Shown here one piece after another: positions 1 to 5,996 of a stretch of DNA of 6,061 nt. The stretch covers positions 1 through 6,061 of the forward strand of contig DAZF01000035.1 of assembly GCA_002507205.1 (NCBI GenBank), given 5' to 3'. The stretch is from Methanolobus sp. UBA32 (lineage in GTDB: Archaea; Halobacteriota; Methanosarcinia; Methanosarcinales; Methanosarcinaceae). A program made the translations under genes and the position numbers. Every line of letters starts with the position of its first letter. The stretch's first letter is position 1. The notes under the pieces are model-generated. The model worked only from the letters and a program-made list of their open reading frames with translations. It was not told the origin of the DNA and made no database searches.

Positions 1-156
1 AAATATTCTGTTTTGCTTTTGGTGAAATTCAGAAATAAAGAACTAGCGATGTTTGATTAACAATGCCACTAGTATTTAGTCGATAAAACATATTCAGACC
101 TCAAGATTTGTCTTCTTTGTGATGATGAATTTTAATATAAATATCAAAGGTAGCAT

Positions 157-512
157 ATGATTACAGAAAACTAACTTGAAAAATGGCTTTAACCTGGTTC
201 CAGGACACCGGCTGGGACTACCAGTACGGTCCTGATATCGCTCATGATGGCTCTATGCCGGAGCGTCAGATTACCTGCAGGTATTGCTTCCGGGTCGTGT
301 ACTGGATGCGTTGCATCGTTTGAATCCGGGTGTGCCTGCTTCAATATTGGAAGATGTACTGCACACTCTTAGCAAGCCACAGCATCCTTCTCTTGTGCAG
401 AACAAACGTGCTTTTCATGAGATGCTGCTGGAAGGAGTTCCGGTGGAGTATGAGATTGATGGGGAGATGCGTGGGGATAGGGTACGGCTCATGACTTTGA
501 GGATCGGGAAAT
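157..512 (+). repeat. Direct repeat, left copy (hsdR 5' region)
   Basis: This is the left member of a diverged direct repeat whose right member is 2215-2570, the start of intact hsdR. The copies are about 2.06 kb apart and in the same orientation, enclosing the hsdS tail and fic. Identity over the best part (193-512) is about 91% by hand count. Recombination between the copies would delete fic. Confidence 0.9.
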
Positions 513-513
513 C
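157..513 (+). pseudogene. hsdR: Truncated, decayed 5' copy of hsdR (type I restriction subunit)
   Basis: This stretch matches the start of the intact hsdR at 2215. By hand alignment there are about 27 differences in ~320 bases, roughly 91% identity. It covers about codons 1-118 of some 1050, so it ends before the nuclease residues. The ATG at 157 follows an AAAGG motif at 146-150. The reading frame is broken by a TAA at 172-174 and by three single-base deletions relative to hsdR, at about 181-190, 268-270 and 492. Between them the conserved peptide can still be read, for example LPGRVLDALHRLNPG from 287 and FHEMLLEGVPVEYEIDG further on. Most substitutions fall at third codon positions, so the copy seems to have diverged under selection before it decayed. 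Homology stops at about 512, where hsdS sequence begins. No working protein is expected. Confidence 0.93.
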
Positions 514-516
514 TAA

Positions 517-630
517 GAACAATCCCGTACCTTTGCCGAACTTCGCGACACGCTGCTGCCCAAACTGATTTCGGGAGAACTGCGGATTAACGACGCAGAG
601 CAGATTATCGGGGATATGCCCAATGAGTAA
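517..630 (+). pseudogene. hsdS: 3' end fragment of hsdS (type I specificity subunit)
   Basis: The frame starting at 517 reads [20 protein letters not shown], then [11 protein letters not shown], and ends at the TAA at 628-630. The stretch [13 protein letters not shown] is the hallmark C-terminus of HsdS proteins, which recognise DNA sequence for type I restriction-modification complexes. Only 37 codons remain; a full HsdS has roughly 400 and two target recognition domains, none of which is here. A TAA at 514-516 lies just upstream in the same frame, between this tail and the hsdR-like segment. The tail itself is undamaged, and its position just before fic fits the usual hsdM-hsdS-fic-hsdR order. 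It is therefore probably the original end of the locus's own hsdS, with the rest deleted. Confidence 0.88.
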
Positions 631-667
631 TACCAATTTCTACCAATCTCCACCAAATTGGTAGTAA
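631..667 (+). promoter_or_regulatory. Composite operator-like repeat, copy 1
   Basis: This 37-bp element begins right after the hsdS stop codon. It contains TACCAAT at 631, TACCAAT at 641 and CACCAA at 651, exactly 10 bp apart, then the opposite-facing ATTGGTAGTAA at 657. The last two form the 11-bp palindrome ACCAAATTGGT at 652-662. The same parts occur at the same offsets (0, 10, 20, 26) in copies at 686 and 2028. Half sites placed one helical turn apart suggest cooperative binding of a regulator on one DNA face. That the regulator is the adjacent Fic-winged helix protein is inference. Confidence 0.72.
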
Positions 668-685
668 CTCTTTTATCCCAATAAC

Positions 686-722
686 TACCAATATATACCA
701 AAAAGTAACGGATTGGTAGTTA
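686..722 (+). promoter_or_regulatory. Composite operator-like repeat, copy 2, over the fic start
   Basis: This copy has TACCAAT at 686, TACCAA at 696, the weaker TAACGG at 706 and ATTGGTAGTTA at 712, with the same offsets as the other copies. It starts exactly 55 bp after copy 1. Bases 683-692 (AACTACCAAT) and 712-721 (ATTGGTAGTT) are a perfect 10-bp inverted repeat with a 19-base spacer. The element covers the TATA-like ATATATA at 691-697 and touches the ATG of fic at 722, so a bound protein should block initiation. Confidence 0.75.
691..697 (+). promoter_or_regulatory. TATA-like box for fic
   Basis: ATATATA lies 25-31 bases before the fic ATG. At the usual archaeal distance of about 25 bases, transcription would start at or very near the ATG, giving a leaderless or nearly leaderless message. 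That would explain why no convincing Shine-Dalgarno sequence precedes this gene. The box sits inside operator copy 2. A second candidate, TTTTAT at 671-676, would start transcription about 20 bases earlier. Confidence 0.45.
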
Positions 723-2026
723 TGAAGATTCCACAGAAAGCACCAGACATGTGGGAGGTTATCGGGAAGTATCCTGAAATGCTCTCAATGTTCGTTGATC
801 CTAAGATGCAGGAGCTTGTTGCAAAGTACAACCGTGGGTATGTACACTGGGAAGAGCTCCGGCACCGCAAACTGCCCGTGGAGGCTGAGAAACTGTGGGC
901 TTTGATCAAAAGTGCAAGGACATTGCAGGCCAAACGCGTTGAATTCGGAGAATGGACCTTCCGGTATGTCCTGTCAGGCGATACACTGCGGAGACTGCAC
1001 CTGCTGGACACAAAAGGTGCCGGATATCTGGAAAGCGGACCAGGGGGAGTGAGCGCTGCGGACAGGAAGCGGTACATTCTTAACTCACTCATGGAAGAAG
1101 CCATTGCCTCCAGTCAGCTTGAGGGAGCGGCCACCACCAGGGAGGCAGCAAAGAAAATGCTGCGGCAGGAGCGAAAACCCAGGGACTACTCGGAAAAGAT
1201 GATCCTCAACGGCTATCAGACCATGTGCAGGATAGCAGAAATGAAGAACACGTCCATTGATCCGGATACACTGCTTGATATCCACAGGGAGATAACACAC
1301 GACACGCTTGAAGATCCCGAATATGAAGGAAAGTACAGGGACAACAATGAAATCGTAGTTGCTGACCCTCAGGACGGGAACAAGGTATATCATATCCCTC
1401 CTGACTTTGAGAAGATCCCTCTGCTCATGGAAGAGTTCTGCAGGTTTGCCAGCAGCGATGAAGAAGAGTTCATCCACCCTCTTATCAAGGGCGTGATCCT
1501 CCACTTCCTGATAGGTTATATTCATCCCTTCACTGATGGTAACGGCCGGTGTGCAAGGTCGATCTTCTATTGGTACATGCTCAGCCGGGGTTACTGGCTC
1601 TTTGAGTACATGCCGATATCAAGGATACTGCTGCACTCCAAAGCAAAATATGCCATGTCCTATCTGTATACCGAAACCGATGATAACGACCTTACATACT
1701 TCATAAACTACAATCTCTCTGCAATAGAAAAAGCGCTGAATGAACTTGAAAAGTACATCAGTCTCAAAAAGCAGGAACAACATGAAACGATGCAGATCAT
1801 TGAAACCTCTGAGAATCTGAACCTCAGGCAGGCTGACATACTCAAGAATCTGCTCAAAGAACCTGACAGATACTTCTCCATTGCTGAGATCAAAGGAAAG
1901 TACAATATTGCCTATGACACAGCAAGAAATGACATGCAGCATCTTGCGAAACTGGGATATGTCGAAAAGCTCGAAAGAGGCAGGAGCTTTATGTATAAAT
2001 ATAAAGGAGTTAAACTTATATCCTGA
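722..2026 (+). CDS. Class II Fic family protein with C-terminal winged-helix DNA-binding domain
   Basis: Fic enzymes usually transfer AMP from ATP to a hydroxyl side chain of a target protein. This 434-residue protein carries the full catalytic motif HPFTDGNGRCAR at residues 268-279, with His268 as the base and Asp272, Asn274 and Arg276 for Mg-ATP binding. The inhibitory helix motif SSQLEG (residues 130-135, with Ser130 and Glu134) lies N-terminal to the core, which defines class II, so activity is probably autoinhibited. A flap that positions targets lies near residues 205-225 (YRDNNEIVV, then VYHIPP). Residues ~365-428 resemble a winged helix (NLRQADILKNLL; YDTARNDMQHLAKLGYVEKL). I chose the ATG at 722 over a TTG at 713 because it suits the TATA-like box. 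Fic genes often sit between hsdS and hsdR; the target here is unknown. The winged helix and flanking repeats suggest self-regulation (inference). Confidence 0.95.
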   Translation: MKIPQKAPDMWEVIGKYPEMLSMFVDPKMQELVAKYNRGYVHWEELRHRKLPVEAEKLWALIKSARTLQAKRVEFGEWTFRYVLSGDTLRRLHLLDTKGAGYLESGPGGVSAADRKRYILNSLMEEAIASSQLEGAATTREAAKKMLRQERKPRDYSEKMILNGYQTMCRIAEMKNTSIDPDTLLDIHREITHDTLEDPEYEGKYRDNNEIVVADPQDGNKVYHIPPDFEKIPLLMEEFCRFASSDEEEFIHPLIKGVILHFLIGYIHPFTDGNGRCARSIFYWYMLSRGYWLFEYMPISRILLHSKAKYAMSYLYTETDDNDLTYFINYNLSAIEKALNELEKYISLKKQEQHETMQIIETSENLNLRQADILKNLLKEPDRYFSIAEIKGKYNIAYDTARNDMQHLAKLGYVEKLERGRSFMYKYKGVKLIS

Positions 2027-2027
2027 G

Positions 2028-2064
2028 TACCGATAAGTACCAATTTCTACCGGATTGGTAGTAA
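2028..2064 (+). promoter_or_regulatory. Composite operator-like repeat, copy 3, between fic and hsdR
   Basis: This copy begins one base after the fic TGA. It has TACCGAT at 2028, TACCAAT at 2038, TACCGG at 2048 and ATTGGTAGTAA at 2054, with the same offsets as copies 1 and 2. It lies about 90 bases before the first TATA-like box of hsdR. A bound regulator could influence hsdR or any reverse transcript entering fic, but it does not cover the hsdR start as copy 2 covers that of fic. Confidence 0.7.
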
Positions 2065-2088
2065 ATGCTTTTGAATGCCTCCGGACAT
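2047..2088 (-). CDS. Possible 13-residue reverse-strand ORF with a strong ribosome binding site
   Basis: On the reverse strand, AAAGGAGGTT (2100 down to 2091) stands two bases before an ATG at 2088-2086. The ORF reads MSGGIQKHLLPIR and stops at 2047, inside operator copy 3. The ribosome binding site is stronger than that of either large gene. A reverse TATA-like TATTTAA at 2132-2126 would place a transcript start near 2103. No similarity to a known peptide is recognised. It may be a leader peptide, the start of an antisense transcript into fic, or chance. Confidence 0.25.
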   Translation of the reverse strand: MSGGIQKHLLPIR

Positions 2089-2125
2089 GTAACCTCCTTT
2101 ATCGCATGCCTTAAGAACAGCAGGC

Positions 2126-2132
2126 TTAAATA
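2126..2132 (+). promoter_or_regulatory. TATA-like element upstream of hsdR, readable on both strands
   Basis: TTAAATA here is a plausible archaeal TATA box for a start near 2154 on the forward strand, and reads TATTTAA on the reverse strand. It overlaps the left edge of the palindrome at 2130-2159. Confidence 0.3.
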
Positions 2133-2159
2133 CTCTAAATATTAATTTCTTTAGAGTAT
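2130..2159. promoter_or_regulatory. 10-bp perfect inverted repeat in the hsdR promoter region
   Basis: ATACTCTAAA (2130-2139) and TTTAGAGTAT (2150-2159) are perfect reverse complements separated by 10 bases. TATA-like sequences overlap both outer edges (TTAAATA at 2126-2132, TATAAA at 2157-2162). This favours an operator for a dimeric regulator. A terminator hairpin for fic is possible, but no T run follows the second arm. Confidence 0.5.
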
Positions 2160-2162
2160 AAA
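2157..2162 (+). promoter_or_regulatory. Likely TATA box of hsdR
   Basis: TATAAA lies 53 bases before the hsdR ATG. A start about 25 bases downstream (near 2185) would give a leader of about 30 bases that includes the ribosome binding site at 2201-2207. Confidence 0.45.
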
Positions 2163-2200
2163 CCCAATTCTTAATAGAACAACGATCAGGATAACTGCAT

Positions 2201-2207
2201 AAAGGTG
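2201..2207 (+). promoter_or_regulatory. Ribosome binding site of hsdR
   Basis: AAAGGTG lies seven bases before the ATG at 2215 and is complementary to the 3' end of archaeal 16S rRNA. It fixes the start codon. A related AAAGGT precedes the ATG of the decayed copy at 157, which suggests the two genes shared their upstream leader. Confidence 0.7.
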
Positions 2208-2214
2208 CCATCAG

Positions 2215-2570
2215 ATGAGCGAAAACGACCTTGAAAAAACAACGTTGGCCTGGTTCCAGGACACCGGCTGGGACTACCAGTACGGTCCTGATATCGCTCA
2301 CGATGGGCCCATTCCGGAGCGTCAGGATTACCTGCAGGTTTTGCTTCCGGGTCGTGTACTGGATGCGTTGCATCGTTTGAATCCGGGTGTACCTGCTTCA
2401 ATATTGGAAGATGTACTACACACTCTCAGCAAGCCACAGCATCCTTCTATTGTTCAGAACAACCGTGCTTTTCATGAGATGCTTCTGGAAGGGGTGCCGG
2501 TGGAGTATGAAATTGACGGGGAAGTGCGCGGGGATAGGGTACAGCTCATAGACTTCGAACATCGTGAAAT
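2215..2570 (+). repeat. Direct repeat, right copy (start of intact hsdR)
   Basis: This is the right member of the direct repeat described at 157-512. It coincides with codons 1-118 of the functional hsdR. Unlike the left copy it has no frameshift or stop. Confidence 0.9.
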
Positions 2571-5376
2571 GAACAGGTATCTTGTTGTGAACCAGTTCAC
2601 GGTTCAGGGAGTGAAACAGCCTCGCAGACCGGATATCGTTGTGTTCATAAACGGGTTGCCTATTGCTGTTATTGAATTGAAGAATCCGGCAATTGAGCAG
2701 GCAGATATATGGGCTGCATATAGGCAGTTGCAGACCTACAAAACCGAGATTGCCGATCTTTTTGTGTTCAACGAGGCCATGATTATCTCCGACGGGTTCA
2801 ATGCCCGTGTGGGTTCATTGACAGCATCAAAGGAATGGTTCATGCCATGGCGTACAATTCGCAGTGAAAATGATCAGCCTCTGCTGGAATACGAACTGGA
2901 GAAAGTAGTTCGCGGATTCTTTGCTCCGGAACTGCTGCTGGACTATCTCAGGCACTTTATTCTTTTCGAACCTGCAGGGGATACACAGATCAAGAAGATC
3001 GCGGGGTATCATCAGTTCCATGCAGTGAGGGAAGCAGTGCGTGCGACTGTGATAGCTGCCGGATTACCGGTAAGTCATCAGGGAAAGGAGCCGCGTGCAA
3101 ACTATGCTGATAAAGTGGAACCTGGCTCAAAGCGCGGAGGAATAATCTGGCATACACAGGGTTCAGGCAAGAGTATCTCCATGGCCTGTTTTGCAGGTAA
3201 GCTGATGCAGCAGCCGGAGATGCAGAATCCCACGCTTGTTATAGTCACCGACCGTAACGACCTTGACGGGCAGTTGTACCGGACCTTCGTCAATGCAAAA
3301 ATGCTGCTCAAGGAAACACCTGTACAGGCTGAAAGCCGCGAGGAGTTACGTGAACTGCTAGCCAATCGTCCTTCGGGTGGCATAATCTTCACCACAATCC
3401 AGAAATTCATGCCAGGAAAAGGTGAAACACATTTTCCAAAACTCACCGACCGTGATAATGTTGTAGTGATAGCCGATGAAGCCCACCGCAGTCAGTACGG
3501 GTTCCGTGCTACGCTGGATACAACTACCGGGGCTTTCAAATATGGCTATGCTCATCACATGCGTTCGGCATTGCCCTCTGCAACATTTGTCGGTTTTACC
3601 GGCACTCCAATCGAAAGTGATGATAAGGACACACGCAGGATCTTTGGCGAATACGTCAGTATATATGACATCCAGGACGCTGTGACAGATGGTGCAACCG
3701 TACCAATCTTTTATGAAAGCCGTTTGGCAAAACTGGACATAAACCAGGCTGACATAGAGAAGCTCAATACGGAAGTCGAAGAAGTCCTGGAAGACGAGGA
3801 AGACATTGCCTTGCGCGAGAGATCAAAATCCCGCTGGGCAGCTCTGGAGCAACTGGTAGGAGCCGATAAGCGAATAAAAGAAGTTGCCAGTGACCTGGTA
3901 ACTCACTTTGAGAATCGCAATGCTTCCATCAAAGGCAAGGGTATGATTGTCTGCATGAGCCGTGATATCTGCGTGCGCATGTATGATGCAATCACTCAAT
4001 TAAGGCCTGAGTGGCACAATGATGATCCATTCAAGGGAGAAATAAAGATCATCATGACCGGTTCTGCTTCTGATGATGCACCTCTTCAATCTCATATATA
4101 CAACTCCCAGACAAAGAAGATGTTGGAGAACCGTTTCAAGGATCCGGAAGACCCGCTGAAACTTGTAATTGTACGTGACATGTGGCTCACCGGATTTGAT
4201 GTGCCATGTCTTCACACAATGTATGTGGACAAGCCGATGCGTGCTCATAATCTTATGCAGGCTATCGCACGTGTGAACCGCGTATTCCACGAAAAACAGG
4301 GTGGCCTTGTAGTAGACTACATTGGTATTGCCTCAGAACTTCGTCTAGCTCTGAAAACCTATGTAGAGAACCGTGGCAAAGGATCCCCTACCATTAGTAC
4401 TGCTGAGCCTCTGGCGATACTCAAAGGAGAAATGGAAAAGGCCCGTGGCATGTTCCATGGATTCAACTATGAAACCTATAGGACGAATGCTTCTCAATTG
4501 CTCCTGCCGGCAGCTAATCACATCCTCGGTCTCCAAGATGGAAAAAAACGCTATTTTGACGTGGTGCTTGCCATTTCCAAGGCATGTTCGTTATGTGGAA
4601 CTTCAGATGAAGCAATGGAGCTTCGTGAAGAGATAGCATTTTTCCAGGCTGTAAAAGTAGTTATTTCCAAAGCATCCAGCAGCGATAAAAAACTGGCCGA
4701 GGAAAAGAAGAACCAGATAATTAAACAGATCCTGGATAATGCCTTATTGGCAGAAGGAGTAGAGGATATCTTCAAACTTGCAGGTCTGGAAAAACCGGAT
4801 CTTAGCATTCTCTCTGATGCATTCCTTGATGAGATGAGGCATTTACCCCAGAAGAATCTTGCAGTGGAGTTATTACAAAAACTTCTTCGGGATCAGATCA
4901 AGTCACATACACGCAATAATGTAATACAGGAACGCAAATTCAGTGAACGTTTAACAGCCTCGCTTAACAAATATCATGGTCGTGCAATCAAAAGTGCCGA
5001 GGTCATAGAGGAACTTATCTCAATGGCCAAAGAGTTCCGGGAAGCTGCAACACGTGGTGAAAAACTTGATCTTAATGAGTCAGAGCTTGCTTTTTACGAT
5101 GCACTTGCTGATAATGAAAGTGCTGTTCGCGAATTAGGTGATGAAATTCTTAAGCAGATTGCACAGGAATTAGCAGAGAAGCTACGTAAAAGCACAACTG
5201 TAGACTGGCAGAAACGCGATAGTGTACGTGCAAAGCTGCGCAATCTTGTCCGAATTACTCTACGCCGTCACAAGTATCCTCCTGATAAACAGGAAGAAGC
5301 TATTAAACTAGTGTTGGATCAGGCAGATCGTTTGTCGGATGAGTGGAGCAAGAACATAGAATGTGCACTTTATTAA
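2215..5376 (+). CDS. hsdR: Type I restriction enzyme R subunit HsdR, EcoR124I-like
   Basis: HsdR is the motor and nuclease subunit of type I restriction complexes: it pumps unmethylated DNA using ATP and cuts at a distance, but only when joined to HsdM and HsdS. The 1053 residues match the ~1040 of EcoR124I. The PD-ExK nuclease shows Asp140, Glu154 and Lys156 (PDIVVF, then IELK). The helicase has Walker A HTQGSGKS (313-320), DEAH box 421-424, FTGTP (461-465), TGFD (659-662) and the arginine motif QAIARVNR (682-689). Beyond ~residue 730 is a helical C-terminal region like DUF3387, with a charged stretch KKLAEEKKNQ. The start is supported by the AAAGGTG site. All key residues are present and the frame is intact. 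It stands alone: no hsdM or complete hsdS is in the window, so it is either recently orphaned or works with subunits encoded elsewhere. Confidence 0.97.
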   Translation: MSENDLEKTTLAWFQDTGWDYQYGPDIAHDGPIPERQDYLQVLLPGRVLDALHRLNPGVPASILEDVLHTLSKPQHPSIVQNNRAFHEMLLEGVPVEYEIDGEVRGDRVQLIDFEHREMNRYLVVNQFTVQGVKQPRRPDIVVFINGLPIAVIELKNPAIEQADIWAAYRQLQTYKTEIADLFVFNEAMIISDGFNARVGSLTASKEWFMPWRTIRSENDQPLLEYELEKVVRGFFAPELLLDYLRHFILFEPAGDTQIKKIAGYHQFHAVREAVRATVIAAGLPVSHQGKEPRANYADKVEPGSKRGGIIWHTQGSGKSISMACFAGKLMQQPEMQNPTLVIVTDRNDLDGQLYRTFVNAKMLLKETPVQAESREELRELLANRPSGGIIFTTIQKFMPGKGETHFPKLTDRDNVVVIADEAHRSQYGFRATLDTTTGAFKYGYAHHMRSALPSATFVGFTGTPIESDDKDTRRIFGEYVSIYDIQDAVTDGATVPIFYESRLAKLDINQADIEKLNTEVEEVLEDEEDIALRERSKSRWAALEQLVGADKRIKEVASDLVTHFENRNASIKGKGMIVCMSRDICVRMYDAITQLRPEWHNDDPFKGEIKIIMTGSASDDAPLQSHIYNSQTKKMLENRFKDPEDPLKLVIVRDMWLTGFDVPCLHTMYVDKPMRAHNLMQAIARVNRVFHEKQGGLVVDYIGIASELRLALKTYVENRGKGSPTISTAEPLAILKGEMEKARGMFHGFNYETYRTNASQLLLPAANHILGLQDGKKRYFDVVLAISKACSLCGTSDEAMELREEIAFFQAVKVVISKASSSDKKLAEEKKNQIIKQILDNALLAEGVEDIFKLAGLEKPDLSILSDAFLDEMRHLPQKNLAVELLQKLLRDQIKSHTRNNVIQERKFSERLTASLNKYHGRAIKSAEVIEELISMAKEFREAATRGEKLDLNESELAFYDALADNESAVRELGDEILKQIAQELAEKLRKSTTVDWQKRDSVRAKLRNLVRITLRRHKYPPDKQEEAIKLVLDQADRLSDEWSKNIECALY

Positions 5377-5479
5377 ACATGTTTCTCCATCAAACTTTGG
5401 TTCAAAGGAATTGTTGTTATCCTTGTTCGCTTATTCAGCATATTAGGGATATTGTTCTGGCCACTTTCCAGTATCAACA
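5377..5479. other. Spacer between hsdR and the transposase remnant
   Basis: About 100 bases follow the hsdR stop with no gene, hairpin or T run I would call a terminator. On the reverse strand a short open stretch (NKRTRITTIPLNQSL) may be further debris of the insertion element, but I cannot match it to a known part of a transposase. Confidence 0.3.
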
Positions 5480-5906
5480 GAAATACTCGTTTTCATGAAA
5501 GATCTTCGTTTCTTTCCTGTCCTCCATGAATAATAGTAGCTATAATGTCCACTAGCAAATCCACTTGAATCAATAGCATTAACTTCGATTTGTTCTTCAT
5601 GGAAATAGAACAGTTTTAGTGTTTGATGCATAATCCACTGAAGTAGATTGATTTAAATCTTGTAATGAATTTGTGGAGAGTAGTAAAATGTGGAACTTGT
5701 TTAAGTCCTATTTTCTCCTTGACTTTGTCCATAATTTCGACTATTTCAACTATATCCCGATAATCCTCATTAAGATATTCTTTCAACAAAACCAATGTCA
5801 AGAGCTGAGTGCTGGGTGTATTTTCTTTTAGAATACTTACAGCTATATATCTGAAGGTGTGAGTTTCCTGATAGAGGCCGTCTAATTAGAATTTCAGCAT
5901 AAAAGC
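5440..5906 (-). pseudogene. Remnant of an IS5-like DDE transposase
   Basis: Read in reverse from about 5906, three frames together give the N-terminal part of a DDE transposase. The first part reads YSKRKYTQH; after an extra base near 5808 it continues QLLTLVLLKEYLNEDYRDIV, then [20 protein letters not shown] second shift near 5625-5640 leads to HQTLKLFYF and then AIDSSGF, with the first catalytic Asp at 5569-5571, and [19 protein letters not shown]. Homology ends near 5480. The rest of the catalytic domain, with the second Asp and the Glu, is missing. The pattern resembles IS5-superfamily transposases common in Methanosarcina, from memory. The element is dead. I did not find terminal inverted repeats or a target duplication. 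Confidence 0.82.
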
Positions 5907-5911
5907 TTATC

Positions 5912-5961
5912 CTTTTTTTTTCGTAATCCTCAGCACCTATTTTTTGTGTGTGTGGGGGGGG
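5912..5961 (+). repeat. Low-complexity tracts: T run and GT/G run
   Basis: A run of about nine T lies near 5912-5920. GTGTGTGTG followed by a run of G ends near 5961. Such tracts are slippage-prone and unusual in this otherwise non-repetitive DNA. They sit upstream of the TATA-like box at 5969 and could vary in length between cells. Confidence 0.6.
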
Positions 5962-5968
5962 CGGTAGC

Positions 5969-5976
5969 TATAAATA
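5969..5976 (+). promoter_or_regulatory. TATA-like box for a gene running off the right edge
   Basis: TATAAATA is a near-ideal archaeal TATA box. Its centre is about 25 bases before the ATG at 5997, which fits a leaderless message. It follows the G run at about 5954-5961. Confidence 0.45.
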
Positions 5977-5996
5977 TCATAAATCTGGCCCGCCTC

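Noticed and set aside
74..135. Short forward frame ending in a CLLCDDEF peptide before the pseudogene
   Set aside because: It is only about 20 codons after an in-frame stop, with no start or ribosome binding site; the Cys-X-X-Cys is likely chance.
415..701. Reverse-strand open frames over the hsdR' and hsdS' remnants
   Set aside because: They overlap recognisable remnants on the forward strand and show no known motifs or ribosome binding sites.
713..721. TTG at 713 as the fic start
   Set aside because: It lies inside the inverted half site and has no ribosome binding site. The ATG at 722 fits the TATA-like box at 691-697 and a leaderless start.
631..722. The repeated TACCAA units as a CRISPR array or iteron origin
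   Set aside because: The units are 10 bp apart with no spacers, no cas or replication gene is near, and the same architecture recurs after fic, which fits operators better.
685..1942. Several reverse-strand open frames of 65-146 codons within fic
   Set aside because: They are complementary-strand shadows of a clearly coding gene with a complete Fic motif; none has a recognisable domain.
3700..3706. A single TACCAAT inside hsdR, like the operator half site
   Set aside because: It is one isolated heptamer in coding sequence without the phased neighbours or inverted half site; expected by chance in 6 kb.
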